Shown piece by piece: positions 27,149 through 37,024 of a stretch of 64,000 nucleotides of DNA (position 1 is the stretch's first letter; each line of letters begins with the position of its first letter). The notes under the pieces were generated by a model. The model searched no databases and was not told the DNA's origin. It worked only from the letters and a program-made list of their open reading frames with translations. This DNA is from Microbulbifer sp. VAAF005 (lineage in GTDB: Bacteria; Pseudomonadota; Gammaproteobacteria; Pseudomonadales; Cellvibrionaceae). Both the position numbers and the translations under genes were made by a program. The stretch covers positions 930,001 to 994,000 of the forward strand of contig NZ_CP120233.1 of assembly GCF_030012985.1 (NCBI RefSeq), given 5' to 3'.

Positions 27149-28375
27149 CTAGTTTCGCAATATTTTGTTGTACCCATAAGAATCACCACCGTATATTTGA
27201 AAAGAACTAACCTCTGGCAATTCAAACTCAACCAACCCCTCAGCACTAGGAAATCTATCTTTACCGGAGGGGGAAACCTTTACATGAGTTGTTGTACATC
27301 GCCCCAGAAAGGAAAATCGACAGTCACTTTTAGTTATATTCGGGTAAGACGCATGCATATTTAAGGCAGAAAAGATAAGACATTCCCCCGCTTTCATCTC
27401 AACATCAAGAACCTCAAAATTTTCAAAAAAATCTTCCCCTAAAATCTCTACCGCCGTAAAAAAAACCAACGCACTCTTAGCAAAGATTGAGCCATAGAAA
27501 CCGATTTTTGCTATAGCGTATAAATAAGAAAGTGAAAGCGGAAGCTGCGACAAATAGAAGTATCTATTGTTTTGTATATATTCATATAAAAAACTAATCC
27601 GGGCATCGGCACATGATCCAGGAAGCAATCGCAAGCAGCCATTTTCACGAGTGGAATCGGAAAGCGCCACCCATGCGTTCAACTGAATCATCGCTGGATC
27701 TGTGTCTAGGGTTGGCTGAAGCTTGGCAAATTTTCCAGATTCTCTAAAGGTCGCGTTTTGATGCCAAACTGTCGGCTCAGTATCTGGCAACTTATGAAAG
27801 AACTGTGTCCTCCAGCAAATCACTTCCTCCCCCAACAAACTAGCCAGTCGATGTGCAATTTGCGGTTTCCTTAGAAGCTCTCTGAACTGAGGCAATCGCA
27901 AAGCCTGATAAGTTCCAGCATCTTCTATCGGCCAATTTCCATGCTTCAATTCAATATCATGAACTTTATCCCCAAGAAAGCTAATCCCATGGAAATCTTT
28001 ATCATACTCATCCAAAGCTAGATCTTTTAACTCGGCAGCCTCCTGTTCAGAAACTACGGAAAATGGGGGCAGATAACCGTTCTGTTTGAAAAATTCTAAC
28101 TCATTCTCATTGAGGAAATACTTAGTTTCAGATTCACTACCCAATATTGGATCAGGTAACCGAAGCGGCAAGTTCTTAAGCGATTTCATTTCTGTATTGA
28201 ATGCTATCTTTTTCCGACCTTTCCATGGCGCAACCAAAAATCGATATGCAATAAGCACAACAATTGCAGAACAAATATGTACTACTCGAAACCAAGAAAC
28301 ATCAAAATCAGCACTTTCTTCCAGTGTACCGATTCCTTTTAACATCTCAGAAAGCGTTTTTCCTTTCTCCGCCAT
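27149..28375 (-). CDS. Membrane-anchored PhyH-like dioxygenase, copy 2
   Basis: 408 residues from the ATG at 28375, with AAGGTGG a few nt upstream. It is the tandem paralogue of copy 1, with the same length and the same order of motifs: FFKQNGYLPPFSVVSEQE, VWHQNATF (His at about residue 205), RENGCLRLLPGS, MHASYPN and DCRFSFLG. It shares the HxN substitution for HxD. An N-terminal membrane helix (ICSAIVVLIAYRFLVAPW) is followed by basic residues. The two genes are 40 nt apart and probably co-transcribed, with promoter sequence between 28376 and 28443. The conserved deviation in both copies argues that it is functional rather than decay. Confidence 0.78.
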   Translation of the reverse strand: MAEKGKTLSEMLKGIGTLEESADFDVSWFRVVHICSAIVVLIAYRFLVAPWKGRKKIAFNTEMKSLKNLPLRLPDPILGSESETKYFLNENELEFFKQNGYLPPFSVVSEQEAAELKDLALDEYDKDFHGISFLGDKVHDIELKHGNWPIEDAGTYQALRLPQFRELLRKPQIAHRLASLLGEEVICWRTQFFHKLPDTEPTVWHQNATFRESGKFAKLQPTLDTDPAMIQLNAWVALSDSTRENGCLRLLPGSCADARISFLYEYIQNNRYFYLSQLPLSLSYLYAIAKIGFYGSIFAKSALVFFTAVEILGEDFFENFEVLDVEMKAGECLIFSALNMHASYPNITKSDCRFSFLGRCTTTHVKVSPSGKDRFPSAEGLVEFELPEVSSFQIYGGDSYGYNKILRN

Positions 28376-28443
28376 TCCTGCCACCTTAATTAAGCCTCCC
28401 AATACAACTGAAGGTATCCACTTATCACAAAGTTAGCCCAAGT

Positions 28444-30450
28444 TCAGAAATCTTTTGGCACCATCTTGTCCATCGGTTCAGGCGTAACAAGGTTCCACCA
28501 AAAATCAAACCGGTCCATTAAGGAAAGTAATGCCTTCAACTCTCCCGCATCGCCCTCAATTTTGATTTTCCCATCCTCCATCTTCTCCTGGATAGATGCG
28601 CTCCCCAAGATGATGTCATTAAGATCTGAGCGGTTTATCTGGACACTACTGCCTGGATTCTTAACCGGGGGTCCGTAGTTCAATACCGCATTCTCAAGAA
28701 CAAGCGCATACTTTTCTTTTACATCCGGCATATTGATATTGATGGAGAGATTTTTGCCAGTTGCCTTTGGGCCGTTGAGTCGAATTCCCAGGTAATCAAA
28801 AATCAAACCAGCCGGCATACTGCGAATAGTGTCCGGGCTCGCAGTCAGAGGAACTGGGTATCGCTGAATGCCATCCCTCAACTCCCTGGCACCACTTAAG
28901 AAGAAATTTCTCCAGGTACCATTTTCCTGCTGATAACCCAATTGCTCTAATGCATCTGCCAACAAATCTCTTGCTGCGCGATTATTAGGCTCCGCGGAAA
29001 CCAATTTATCTAGCACCTCCGCAACCCAGCGGTACTCTCCGGCCTCATAGTCTTTCTTTGCCTGCTTGATAATATTGGCTGCCCCGCCCATATACTCGAC
29101 GTACTTTATTCCCGCTGCCGTCGGTGGCATTGGATATAGACGAGCGGGATTGCCATCAAAAAACCCCAAGTAGTAGTTCCAAACCGCACGGGTATCGTGA
29201 TTTACACTGCCGTAATAACCCCGATTAGCCCAATATTGTGAGAGCTCTGGGGGCAGCTCCATCAGCTCAGCCGTTTGAACCATGTTGTATCCGTGATTGG
29301 CTAACCGCAGGGTTTGATCGTTGAGATACTTGTAGAGGTCCCGCTGCTTTTTCAGGTGATTCACCACATTTTCTGGGCCCCAGGTTGGCCAGTGATGGGG
29401 CGCAAACAGGACTTCGGCTTTTCCACCCCAGCGCTGCACTGTTTCATTGAGGTAGCGAGACCAGTCGCGAGCATTTCGGACCTTTGCTCCCCGCAAAGTG
29501 TAGAGGTTGTGCAAAGTGTGGGTTGCGTTCTCCGCTGCGGTTACGGCTTTGAGCTGAGGAATATAGAAGTGCATTTCTGCCGGCGCTTCAGAGCCCGGCG
29601 CCAAGAGAAATTCAAAGATAAGTCCATCCAGTTCCAAGGTTTGTCCGGTCTCAACAATGGGGTCTGTAGGCTCTATCAGTGTGATAGTGCCAGTGGAGGT
29701 TTCGAGACCGAGACCAGCCCCTAAGGTACCTTTAGGATCTTTAGGAATCAGGTTCCCGTACATAAAACTGGCTCGACGCGCCATATGATTTCCCGCGAAG
29801 ACATTTTCACTAACAGCTTCAATCAGGAAATCCTGTGGGGCTATTACCTTAACCTTGCCGGACTTTACATCTTCCTCATCGATAACACCGCGAACACCCC
29901 CATAGTGGTCAACGTGACTATGAGTGTAGATCACAGCAACGACAGGCTTGTTTCCGCGATGCTGCCGATAGAGACTCAACGCTGCTTCAGCCGTCTCGGC
30001 AGAGATCAGCGGGTCCATAACAATGATCCCGGTATCGCCCTCAATAAAAGTAATATTGGAGAGGTCCGCACTGCGAACCTGGTAGATTCGCGGTATCACC
30101 TCGTAAAGACCACCTTCCGAAATTAATTGCAGTTGCCGCCACAGGCTGGGGTTGGCAGTGTCAGGAGCCTCTTTATCACGAGCAAATTGAAATTGCTCCA
30201 AGTTCCACACCGTATCGCCTTTGCTGTTTTTGATAACACCACTGTTTGGCAAAGGAGCAATAAAGCCCCGCTTTACATCCTCAAAATCCTTTCGATTTGC
30301 AAAGGGGAGCTCTTTCAGTACAGCTTGGTTTGATTTCATTGTGACGACACTGGCAGGATTGGGTTCTTGCGCCATGACACTTACGGTCGTTAGCGAACAG
30401 CCAAGGAATACTAGAAATAGCGAAAACAGCGGCAGCTTGTTAACGTTCAT
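28444..30450 (-). CDS. Alkyl/aryl-sulfatase (SdsA1/BDS1 type), copy 1
   Basis: I place the start at the ATG at 30450 (AAAGGA 8 nt upstream), giving 668 residues with a signal peptide or lipobox-like start (NVNKLPLFSLFLVFLGCS). The metallo-beta-lactamase zinc site is THSHVDHYGG, with further ligands in ENATHTLHNLYTLRGA and PHHWPTWG. It is followed by the dimerisation helices and a C-terminal SCP2-like domain. It hydrolyses alkyl sulfate esters such as SDS to alcohol and sulfate, in the periplasm. A second copy lies at 37025-39001. Confidence 0.9.
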   Translation of the reverse strand: MNVNKLPLFSLFLVFLGCSLTTVSVMAQEPNPASVVTMKSNQAVLKELPFANRKDFEDVKRGFIAPLPNSGVIKNSKGDTVWNLEQFQFARDKEAPDTANPSLWRQLQLISEGGLYEVIPRIYQVRSADLSNITFIEGDTGIIVMDPLISAETAEAALSLYRQHRGNKPVVAVIYTHSHVDHYGGVRGVIDEEDVKSGKVKVIAPQDFLIEAVSENVFAGNHMARRASFMYGNLIPKDPKGTLGAGLGLETSTGTITLIEPTDPIVETGQTLELDGLIFEFLLAPGSEAPAEMHFYIPQLKAVTAAENATHTLHNLYTLRGAKVRNARDWSRYLNETVQRWGGKAEVLFAPHHWPTWGPENVVNHLKKQRDLYKYLNDQTLRLANHGYNMVQTAELMELPPELSQYWANRGYYGSVNHDTRAVWNYYLGFFDGNPARLYPMPPTAAGIKYVEYMGGAANIIKQAKKDYEAGEYRWVAEVLDKLVSAEPNNRAARDLLADALEQLGYQQENGTWRNFFLSGARELRDGIQRYPVPLTASPDTIRSMPAGLIFDYLGIRLNGPKATGKNLSININMPDVKEKYALVLENAVLNYGPPVKNPGSSVQINRSDLNDIILGSASIQEKMEDGKIKIEGDAGELKALLSLMDRFDFWWNLVTPEPMDKMVPKDF

Positions 30451-30582
30451 CAGTTGTTTCCTTTCCATGATTCGCAAAGTGATGCGGCAGAGCCCCTTGT
30501 AGAGGATAGGTAGGAAACTATTAAGCGGGCGGGTATTTATGCCGGTATCAGGAGAATATCTGACAAATTTAGGGGAAAGGAA

Positions 30583-30610
30583 CAAAAAAGCCGGCGAAGA
30601 GCGCCGGCTT
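30583..30610 (-). terminator. Rho-independent terminator of the acyl-CoA dehydrogenase gene
   Basis: On the minus strand AAGCCGGCG / CGCCGGCTT forms a strong GC stem, followed by TTTTTTG. It lies 16 nt after the stop at 30626. Confidence 0.75.
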
Positions 30611-30625
30611 ATGTGTCATTAAATA

Positions 30626-31780
30626 CTATCTGACATCCAATAAATGCCTGGCAATAATCAGGCGCTGGATCTCACTGGTACCTTCGTAGATTGTAGTGAT
30701 TCTCACATCCCGACTCATACGTTCGAGTGGGTATTCACGGGTATAGCCCACGCCACCGTGCATTTGCAGAGCTAGATAACATGCCTCGTTAGCCTTCTCA
30801 CTAGCGAACAGTTTGCCCATTGAAGCGGCAGGGCCAAACGGCATTCCGGCATCTTTCTGCCAAGCGGCTTGCAACAATAGGAGTCGCGCACCTTCCATCT
30901 CAGTATATTTATCGGCAAGCTGCCATTGCAGCCCTTGGAATTCCGCCAGCTTTTTACCAAACTGCTCCCGCTCATGCAGATAAGACCTGGCACAATCCAA
31001 AGCTTCAAAGCCAATACCCAGCGCCAGGGAACCAATGCCGATTCGACCTCCTGCAAGTTCACCCGCAGCAATACGGAACCCACGGTTTTCTTCGCCCAGT
31101 AAATTGGACGCAGGAATTCGGCAGTTGTCGAAGGAAACCTCATTGGTAACAGAGGCCTTCTGCCCCATTTTCTCTTCGGCCTTGCCGATCACCAAACCAG
31201 GCGTGCCGGCTTCAACCAGGAAGCAGGAAATACCTTTGCCTTTTGGCGCGGAAGAATCTGTCACCGCCCAAACAACAAAAATACCGGCAAATTCGGCACT
31301 ACTAATAAAGAGCTTACTGCCATTGAGAACGTATTCGTCGCCCTGTTTCTCCGCACGGGTGCGCATAGAGGCCGCATCTGAACCAGAACCGGGCTCGGTG
31401 AGGCAGAAAGAACCTGCCGGGTATTCACCACTACAAATCTTAGGGAGGTATTTTTGGCGCTGCTCTTCCGAACCTACCGCCTGAATAACCTCAGCCACCA
31501 TGTTGGTTACCGAGGTGGTGGTTGCTGTGGATGCACAGCCTCTCGCCAGTTCAGCAATCGCCAGGGAAAACGCCACAGTACCAGCACCAGTACCGCCGTA
31601 ATTGGGATCAATATTGATTCCCATAAAGCCCAGCTCTGCCAATTGCTTGAGCTTTTCTAACAAGAGCTCTCTATTACCGGTCTTGTCGAGTTCGGCAGCA
31701 ATGGGTTTCAGTTCACTGTCAGCAAATTGCTTTGCTGCATCCTGAATCATCTGCTGTTCTTCGCTCAGTGAAAAATCCAT
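30626..31780 (-). CDS. Short/branched-chain acyl-CoA dehydrogenase
   Basis: 384 residues from the ATG at 31780 (MDFSLSEEQQMIQDAAKQFA, the standard start of the family). FAD/substrate motifs are FCLTEPGSGSDAASMRTRAE and GSKLFISSAEFAGIF; the C-terminal domain has MHGGVGYTREYPLERMSRDV and IYEGTSEIQ with the catalytic Glu. It oxidises acyl-CoA to enoyl-CoA and passes electrons to ETF. It is the standard-length type, unlike the two enzymes of the biosynthetic operon. A terminator follows. Chain-length preference cannot be told from sequence. Confidence 0.92.
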   Translation of the reverse strand: MDFSLSEEQQMIQDAAKQFADSELKPIAAELDKTGNRELLLEKLKQLAELGFMGINIDPNYGGTGAGTVAFSLAIAELARGCASTATTTSVTNMVAEVIQAVGSEEQRQKYLPKICSGEYPAGSFCLTEPGSGSDAASMRTRAEKQGDEYVLNGSKLFISSAEFAGIFVVWAVTDSSAPKGKGISCFLVEAGTPGLVIGKAEEKMGQKASVTNEVSFDNCRIPASNLLGEENRGFRIAAGELAGGRIGIGSLALGIGFEALDCARSYLHEREQFGKKLAEFQGLQWQLADKYTEMEGARLLLLQAAWQKDAGMPFGPAASMGKLFASEKANEACYLALQMHGGVGYTREYPLERMSRDVRITTIYEGTSEIQRLIIARHLLDVR

Positions 31781-31802
31781 ACAGTACCTACTTATAGTTA
31801 TT

Positions 31803-31990
31803 ACGGACAAATCACACGGCACCCACCTTGGTACCGCATCGCTATGCCGAGCATAATAAAAACCGCGCCGACAATGGTTGCCAATTCCACCTGTTCAGCC
31901 ATGAAATCAGCAATCAATCCCTATGATTGAGGCCTGAGGAGAGAATTCAGATTCCTACCCAGGCTCCCAAAAAAGCCAACCAGCAAAATC
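31803..31990 (-). pseudogene. Possible C-terminal relic of an EamA-type transporter
   Basis: On the minus strand, two short fragments read ILLVGFFGSLGRNLNSLL and, after a frame change, MAEQVELATIVGAVFIMLGI. They resemble the last two helices of EamA/DMT permeases (a gEpl..xxliGaxlIlxGi pattern). There is no start, and internal stops are present. Weak evidence, based on a short match by eye. Confidence 0.3.
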
Positions 31991-32034
31991 GCTACAGTTC
32001 TCTCACTCCGCACAGGATATTTGACTGCGCTCAA

Positions 32035-32544
32035 TTAGCGTCGCGAACCTTTCACGCTGGGTTCTGGGTCCGGTACCGCTACAGCGGTATCAGTCTTCAC
32101 TTCCTCCATCACCACATAGGTGTGGGTTTCCCGTACTCCCGGTACGGATGCCAGCTTTTCACCGAGGAAGCGACGATAACCCAGCATATCCTTAATACGA
32201 ATTTTCACCAGATAATCAAAACCACCGGCAACCATATGGCACTCCTGAACTTCCTCCAGCCCAGCCACATGCTCATTAAAGGCTTCCAATGCCTCAGTTG
32301 CTGTATTGTTCAGGGTCACCTGGATATAGACCACCAGGCCCGCATGAACTTTGAGCGGGTCGAGTAGCGCTACATAGTCGCGAATAAATCCTTCCCTTTC
32401 GAGCCGCTTGACTCGCTCCAGGCAAGGGGTGGGACTAAGGTTAACCCTGCGCGCCAATTCCACATTCGGCAAGCGGCCGTGACGTTGCAGAATTCGCAGT
32501 ATTTGGCGATCAATACGATCAAGATCTTCCAACTGTCGAGACAT
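32035..32544 (-). CDS. Lrp/AsnC-family regulator, probably of putA
   Basis: 169 residues. The N-terminal winged helix-turn-helix (LDRIDRQILRILQRHGRLPN, then VNLSPTPCLERVKRLE) and C-terminal AsnC ligand-binding domain (HAGLVVYIQVTLN, ECHMVAGGFDYLVKIRIKDM) are complete, plus a short acidic/basic tail. It is divergent from putA with a 141-bp shared region, the classical arrangement of the PutR/BkdR activator of proline catabolism. This fits because the PutA here lacks a DNA-binding domain. Confidence 0.88.
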   Translation of the reverse strand: MSRQLEDLDRIDRQILRILQRHGRLPNVELARRVNLSPTPCLERVKRLEREGFIRDYVALLDPLKVHAGLVVYIQVTLNNTATEALEAFNEHVAGLEEVQECHMVAGGFDYLVKIRIKDMLGYRRFLGEKLASVPGVRETHTYVVMEEVKTDTAVAVPDPEPSVKGSRR

Positions 32545-32685
32545 TACAAAATACCCTACTGGTAATCACGCAATTAGGCGTGATATTTAACCACAACTCG
32601 CAACATTATGGCGATTAATTCTAACGATTTTCGCACATAATCCGGTTTTTTATTCTGACCCTAGATATAGAGCTTGGGAGACGAT
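32545..32685. promoter_or_regulatory. Divergent promoter region between lrp-type gene and putA
   Basis: 141-bp region holding promoters for both divergent genes. The putA side has GGGAG 5-6 nt before the ATG at 32686, which decides its start over an in-frame TTG at 32674. No operator is defined by eye. Confidence 0.5.
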
Positions 32686-35600
32686 ATGTCGACAAACTTC
32701 GCCGGAGACCTCCAGAATGCCCGGGACCGGGCACGCGAGTATTTGCACGCCGACGAAAACCTCTGCGTGAGCGAGCTGCTGGCTGCGCCACGCCCCAGCG
32801 ACGAGATGCGCAAGAAAATTCTGAACACCTCGCGCGCACTGGTTCATCATTCGCGACAGCAGCGCAGCAAGCGCGGAACGCTGGACGCTTTCCTTCAGCA
32901 ATTCGGCCTTTCCAATAAGGAAGGGGTTGCATTGATGTGTCTGGCGGAGTCCCTGCTCCGGGTACCAGACGCCGATACTGCCGACAAACTAATCGCCGAG
33001 AAAGTGCATTCCGGCAACTGGTCCAGCCATCGTGGCCAGTCCGACTCCCTGTTTGTGAACGCCTCAACCTGGGGCCTGATGCTTACCGGCAGCGTGGTAG
33101 AACTGGACCCGGATATCACCGAGCGCCCCTCCCACTGGATGAAACGCCTGGTGAGCCGTATCGGCGAACCCATGGTGCGCACCTCTATGATGCAGGCCAT
33201 GAAAATTATGGGTGGCCAGTACGTACTCGGCCGCACCATCAAGGAAGCTTTGAAGCGCGGCCCCAAAGAAAACCTCCCGGGCACCCGCTTTTCCTTCGAC
33301 ATGCTGGGCGAAGGCGCCCGTACCATGGCCGACGCCCACCGCTACTTCGATGCGTATATGATGGCTATCGAAGAGATCGGCAAAGACAACACCCAGCGGG
33401 ATGTGGTTGAGGCCAACGGTATTTCCATCAAGCTTTCCGCCCTGCACCCCCGCTACAGTGTGCTGCAGCGGGATCGCGTAATGGACGAATTGCTGCCCCA
33501 GGTGAAGCGTCTTTGTGTCGCCGCAGCCCAATACGATATGGGCCTTAATATCGATGCAGAAGAGGCAGACCGCCTGGATATCTCTCTGGATATCTTCGAG
33601 GCGCTCGCCCGAGACCCCGAAATTAAAGACTGGCAAGGATTGGGCTTTGTACTCCAGGCCTACCAAAAGCGCGCCCCCCATGTCGCCGACTGGCTGATTG
33701 CCCTGGGCCGCGATACAGGTCGCAAGCTGATGGTGCGCCTGGTTAAAGGCGCTTACTGGGATAGTGAAATCAAACACTCCCAGCAGATGGGCCTGCCGGA
33801 CTACCCGGTGTACACGCGCAAATGCCACACCGATCTGTCATACCAGGTCTGTGCGAAAAAACTGTTGGAAGCTGGCGATGCAATCTATCCGCAATTTGCC
33901 ACCCACAACGCCTACACCGTCGGGCTGATCCTCGAGCTGGCCAATGGCCGCACCGACTTTGAATTCCAGCGCCTGCACGGCATGGGCCACTTGCTGTACG
34001 CACAAATTGAAGCGGTACACGGCAAGCGTGTGCCCGTGCGCGTCTACGCACCCGTGGGGGCACATCGTGACTTACTGCCCTACCTGGTTCGCCGCCTGCT
34101 GGAAAACGGAGCTAATAGCTCCTTTGTTAACCGCTTTATGGACGAGGCAACGCCGGTTGAAGCCCTGGTCCAGGACACCCTGGAACAAAGCGAAGCCTGC
34201 AACCCCTACCGTCACCCGCAAATTCCTGTCCCGGAGAATATTTATATGGGCGCAGAAGCCCTGCCACGGAAAAACTCACACGGCATCGAACTGACTGATC
34301 CACTCTCCGTTGATCCCCTGCTGAAAGAGCTTGAGCAGCAACGCGAAAAGCATTTCCTCGGTGGCCCTATCGTCAACGGCACCATGGGCGAAGCAGAAGA
34401 ACCGGTTTACAACCCGGCAACCGGCGAAAAAATTGGACACACCGCGAATACTGACAAGCACCTGATTGAGCAGGCCTATGCCTCCGCCACTGAGGCGCAG
34501 ATCGACTGGGATCGTCAGGGTGGAAAACACCGCGCGGATATTCTCGATAGAATTGCCGATCTTTACGAAGACAAAGCCAATGAACTGGCTGCAATTATTT
34601 GTATTGAAGCGGGCCGCACCCTAAATGACGGCATTAGTGAAGTCCGCGAAGCTATCGACTTCTGCCGCTATTATGCCAACGGCGCACGCCAGCATTTCAG
34701 TGAACCCACCGAACTGCCCGGCCCTACCGGTGAGCAAAATCAGCTGTATTTGAGTGGCCGTGGCACCTTCGTGTGCATCAGCCCTTGGAACTTCCCCCTG
34801 GCAATCTTTACCGGCCAGGTAGTTGCCGCACTCGCCGCCGGTAATGCCGTACTGGCCAAGCCCGCAGAGCAAACCCCCATCATCGCTGCACACGCCGTGC
34901 GCTTGATGCTCGATGCCGGCGTGCCGCCAAAAGTACTGCACTTGATCACAGGTACCGGTGCCGCAGTGGGCAAACTGCTGATCGAAGATCCCCGCCTGGG
35001 CGGTGTAGCCTTTACCGGCTCCACTGAAACCGCACGCCTGATCAACCAGCAGCTGGCAGCGAAAGAAGGTCCGATTGTACCGCTGATCGCCGAAACCGGC
35101 GGCCAAAATGTCATGGTCGTAGACTCCACTGCCCTGCCCGAGCAAGTGGTAGACGATGTAATTCAATCTGCCTTCCTCAGTGCCGGTCAGCGCTGTTCCG
35201 CTCTGCGTATCCTGTGTGTACAGGATGTCATCGCTGATAACCTGCTGAATATGCTGAAAGGCGCGTGTGAAGAACTAACCCTCGGCGATCCCGGTAAACT
35301 GGATACCGATATCGGTCCGGTTATCGACGAAAAAGCCCTCGGCATGCTGGAATCCCATCGCGAGCGCATGGCTAAAGAAGCCAAGCCGCTATTTGCATTT
35401 GAGGAAGCGAAGAAGCCCAGCAATGGCACCTTCTTCGGCCCGCAGGTAGTAGAGATTGAAGATTTCTCCGTGCTCAAGCGCGAGACTTTCGGACCTTTCC
35501 TACATGTAGTTCGCTTCAAGGCAGACGAGCTGGAAGACGTAATCCGCCGCATTAATGCCACCGGCTACGGCCTTACCTTCGGACTGCACTCCCGCATCGA

Positions 35601-35832
35601 AGGCCGCGCCCACGCGGTATTCAAGCGTATCAACGTCGGCAACTGCTATGTAAACCGCGATATGGTTGGTGCAGTAGTAGGTGTTAACCCCTTCGGCGGC
35701 CACGGCCTATCCGGCACCGGCCCCAAAGCCGGTGGCCCGCACTACCTATTCCGTTTCGCCAGCGAAAAAACCAAAACTATTAACACTGTTGCCACTGGCG
35801 GTAACACCGCACTGTTTACATTGGGACAATAA
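32686..35832 (+). CDS. putA: Bifunctional proline dehydrogenase / P5C dehydrogenase
   Basis: 1048 residues from the ATG at 32686. The N-terminal half is the FAD proline dehydrogenase barrel (ISIKLSALHPRYSVLQRDRV, KLMVRLVKGAYWDSEIK, QFATHNAYTV, FEFQRLHGMG). The C-terminal half is the NAD-dependent aldehyde dehydrogenase: ISPWNFPLAIF, Glu in IAETGGQNVMV, and the catalytic Cys at about residue 837 in GQRCSALRI. It oxidises proline to glutamate with channelled P5C. There is no N-terminal ribbon-helix-helix domain, so it is the short, non-autoregulating type; the adjacent AsnC-family gene probably regulates it. A clear terminator follows. Confidence 0.97.
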   Translation: MSTNFAGDLQNARDRAREYLHADENLCVSELLAAPRPSDEMRKKILNTSRALVHHSRQQRSKRGTLDAFLQQFGLSNKEGVALMCLAESLLRVPDADTADKLIAEKVHSGNWSSHRGQSDSLFVNASTWGLMLTGSVVELDPDITERPSHWMKRLVSRIGEPMVRTSMMQAMKIMGGQYVLGRTIKEALKRGPKENLPGTRFSFDMLGEGARTMADAHRYFDAYMMAIEEIGKDNTQRDVVEANGISIKLSALHPRYSVLQRDRVMDELLPQVKRLCVAAAQYDMGLNIDAEEADRLDISLDIFEALARDPEIKDWQGLGFVLQAYQKRAPHVADWLIALGRDTGRKLMVRLVKGAYWDSEIKHSQQMGLPDYPVYTRKCHTDLSYQVCAKKLLEAGDAIYPQFATHNAYTVGLILELANGRTDFEFQRLHGMGHLLYAQIEAVHGKRVPVRVYAPVGAHRDLLPYLVRRLLENGANSSFVNRFMDEATPVEALVQDTLEQSEACNPYRHPQIPVPENIYMGAEALPRKNSHGIELTDPLSVDPLLKELEQQREKHFLGGPIVNGTMGEAEEPVYNPATGEKIGHTANTDKHLIEQAYASATEAQIDWDRQGGKHRADILDRIADLYEDKANELAAIICIEAGRTLNDGISEVREAIDFCRYYANGARQHFSEPTELPGPTGEQNQLYLSGRGTFVCISPWNFPLAIFTGQVVAALAAGNAVLAKPAEQTPIIAAHAVRLMLDAGVPPKVLHLITGTGAAVGKLLIEDPRLGGVAFTGSTETARLINQQLAAKEGPIVPLIAETGGQNVMVVDSTALPEQVVDDVIQSAFLSAGQRCSALRILCVQDVIADNLLNMLKGACEELTLGDPGKLDTDIGPVIDEKALGMLESHRERMAKEAKPLFAFEEAKKPSNGTFFGPQVVEIEDFSVLKRETFGPFLHVVRFKADELEDVIRRINATGYGLTFGLHSRIEGRAHAVFKRINVGNCYVNRDMVGAVVGVNPFGGHGLSGTGPKAGGPHYLFRFASEKTKTINTVATGGNTALFTLGQ

Positions 35833-35852
35833 GCTTCCATAAAACAACAAGA

Positions 35853-35878
35853 GAGCGGGCTTTTAGCCCGCTTTTTTG
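35853..35878 (+). terminator. Rho-independent terminator of putA
   Basis: GCGGGC TTTTA GCCCGC followed by TTTTTT, about 20 nt after the putA stop. Confidence 0.85.
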
Positions 35879-36080
35879 TGGAGAAACATTTCGCCACCCC
35901 CCCATAGAGTACCAACTCCAAACTCCCCAACTCCGTAAGCTTTTCATAACCCCCTGTAAATTAATCGGATGAACCAAGGCAATTACTTCTATTTCAACCG
36001 CAGTCTTTTGCGGCAACAAACCAAGTATTTTCTTTTACAGCTCCACATAAGGTATAGTTGGCCAGCCCTAAAAAAATAGA

Positions 36081-36479
36081 ATGGATTCAATGAAAAACAT
36101 AATAGCTGGAATAACAATAGGCTTAGTCGCCGGATACTTAGGCCCATTAATTACAGAATATTCTGCAGCCATCGCTATACCCGAAGCTTTCATAGCATTT
36201 CTTTCAGACGGAGGGGCTGTCCTTTGGGAAATTTTTGTTGTCCATTTACTAGGATATGGACTAATTGTTTTCACACTCATTTTCTTAGCATCTAGGCTGA
36301 TAAAACTGCATCCATGGGCAACTGCAGCAATTGCCATTATCGCCTGCGAAGCCACTCTGTATTTTTTCCACACCAGTGAATACACACTTTACGTACCTCA
36401 TATCGTAACTCTGGCATTTTGCGCATTCTTAAGCGCAACGCTTTCTAGAAAGAGCACAAATATATCACCTGCCGTTTAA
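36081..36479 (+). CDS. Small membrane protein, unknown
   Basis: 132 residues with four hydrophobic segments (IIAGITIGLVAGYLGPL, FVVHLLGYGLIVFTLIFLAS, WATAAIAIIACEATLYFF, VTLAFCAFLSATL). It starts at an ATG, with a second in-frame ATG at 36090. The gene stands alone and no family was recognised. Confidence 0.6.
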   Translation: MDSMKNIIAGITIGLVAGYLGPLITEYSAAIAIPEAFIAFLSDGGAVLWEIFVVHLLGYGLIVFTLIFLASRLIKLHPWATAAIAIIACEATLYFFHTSEYTLYVPHIVTLAFCAFLSATLSRKSTNISPAV

Positions 36480-37024
36480 TTATCTATCAAGTTAAGGTTA
36501 ATAGAAGGTAAAGAACTTTTGATCGACGATCTGATCAAACTTCAGTAAGATAGTGTCTTTTTGTAAAATAGAATTTGATAAATAAGACACGCCATTTTGA
36601 ATGGCTAGCTTGGTACTAGCACGAACAGAAAAAAGCTAAAAATAAATTTACCTTTACTACCATAGAAACCTTCCTAAACTTGTTAAATATAAAATCCCTA
36701 AGGGCATATAAAAACAGATCAGATTAAACTATCAGCTACGACAATCCAGCGTCTTCGATTCAGGAACCACAAACTCTTCACACATCACAATACCGACAAT
36801 CGTGACTGTATTGGTAGAAAATACAAAGCCCAATGACAAAACTGGTTAACCAGTGGGTAACATGAAACTGTTTCCCTTGCAGAAAGACTTTTACGCCGCC
36901 AAAGAGGTAGTTCTTGTCTTGACGCGCCACCACAGGTGGGGGAAGCTAAGGCCACTCTGGGCAATAAAAACCCTGTCCCAGTATAAAAATGAAGTTTCAT
37001 ATACACCGATTTTGGGGAGTCTCA
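36480..37024. other. Gene-free intergenic region
   Basis: 545 bp, AT-rich in its first half. No supported reading frame, RNA or repeat was seen. The right end should contain the promoter of the second sulfatase gene. Confidence 0.4.

Noticed and set aside
33064..33828. Long antisense frames over putA
   Set aside because: They are shadows of the high-GC putA coding sequence; putA has complete motifs in its own frame.
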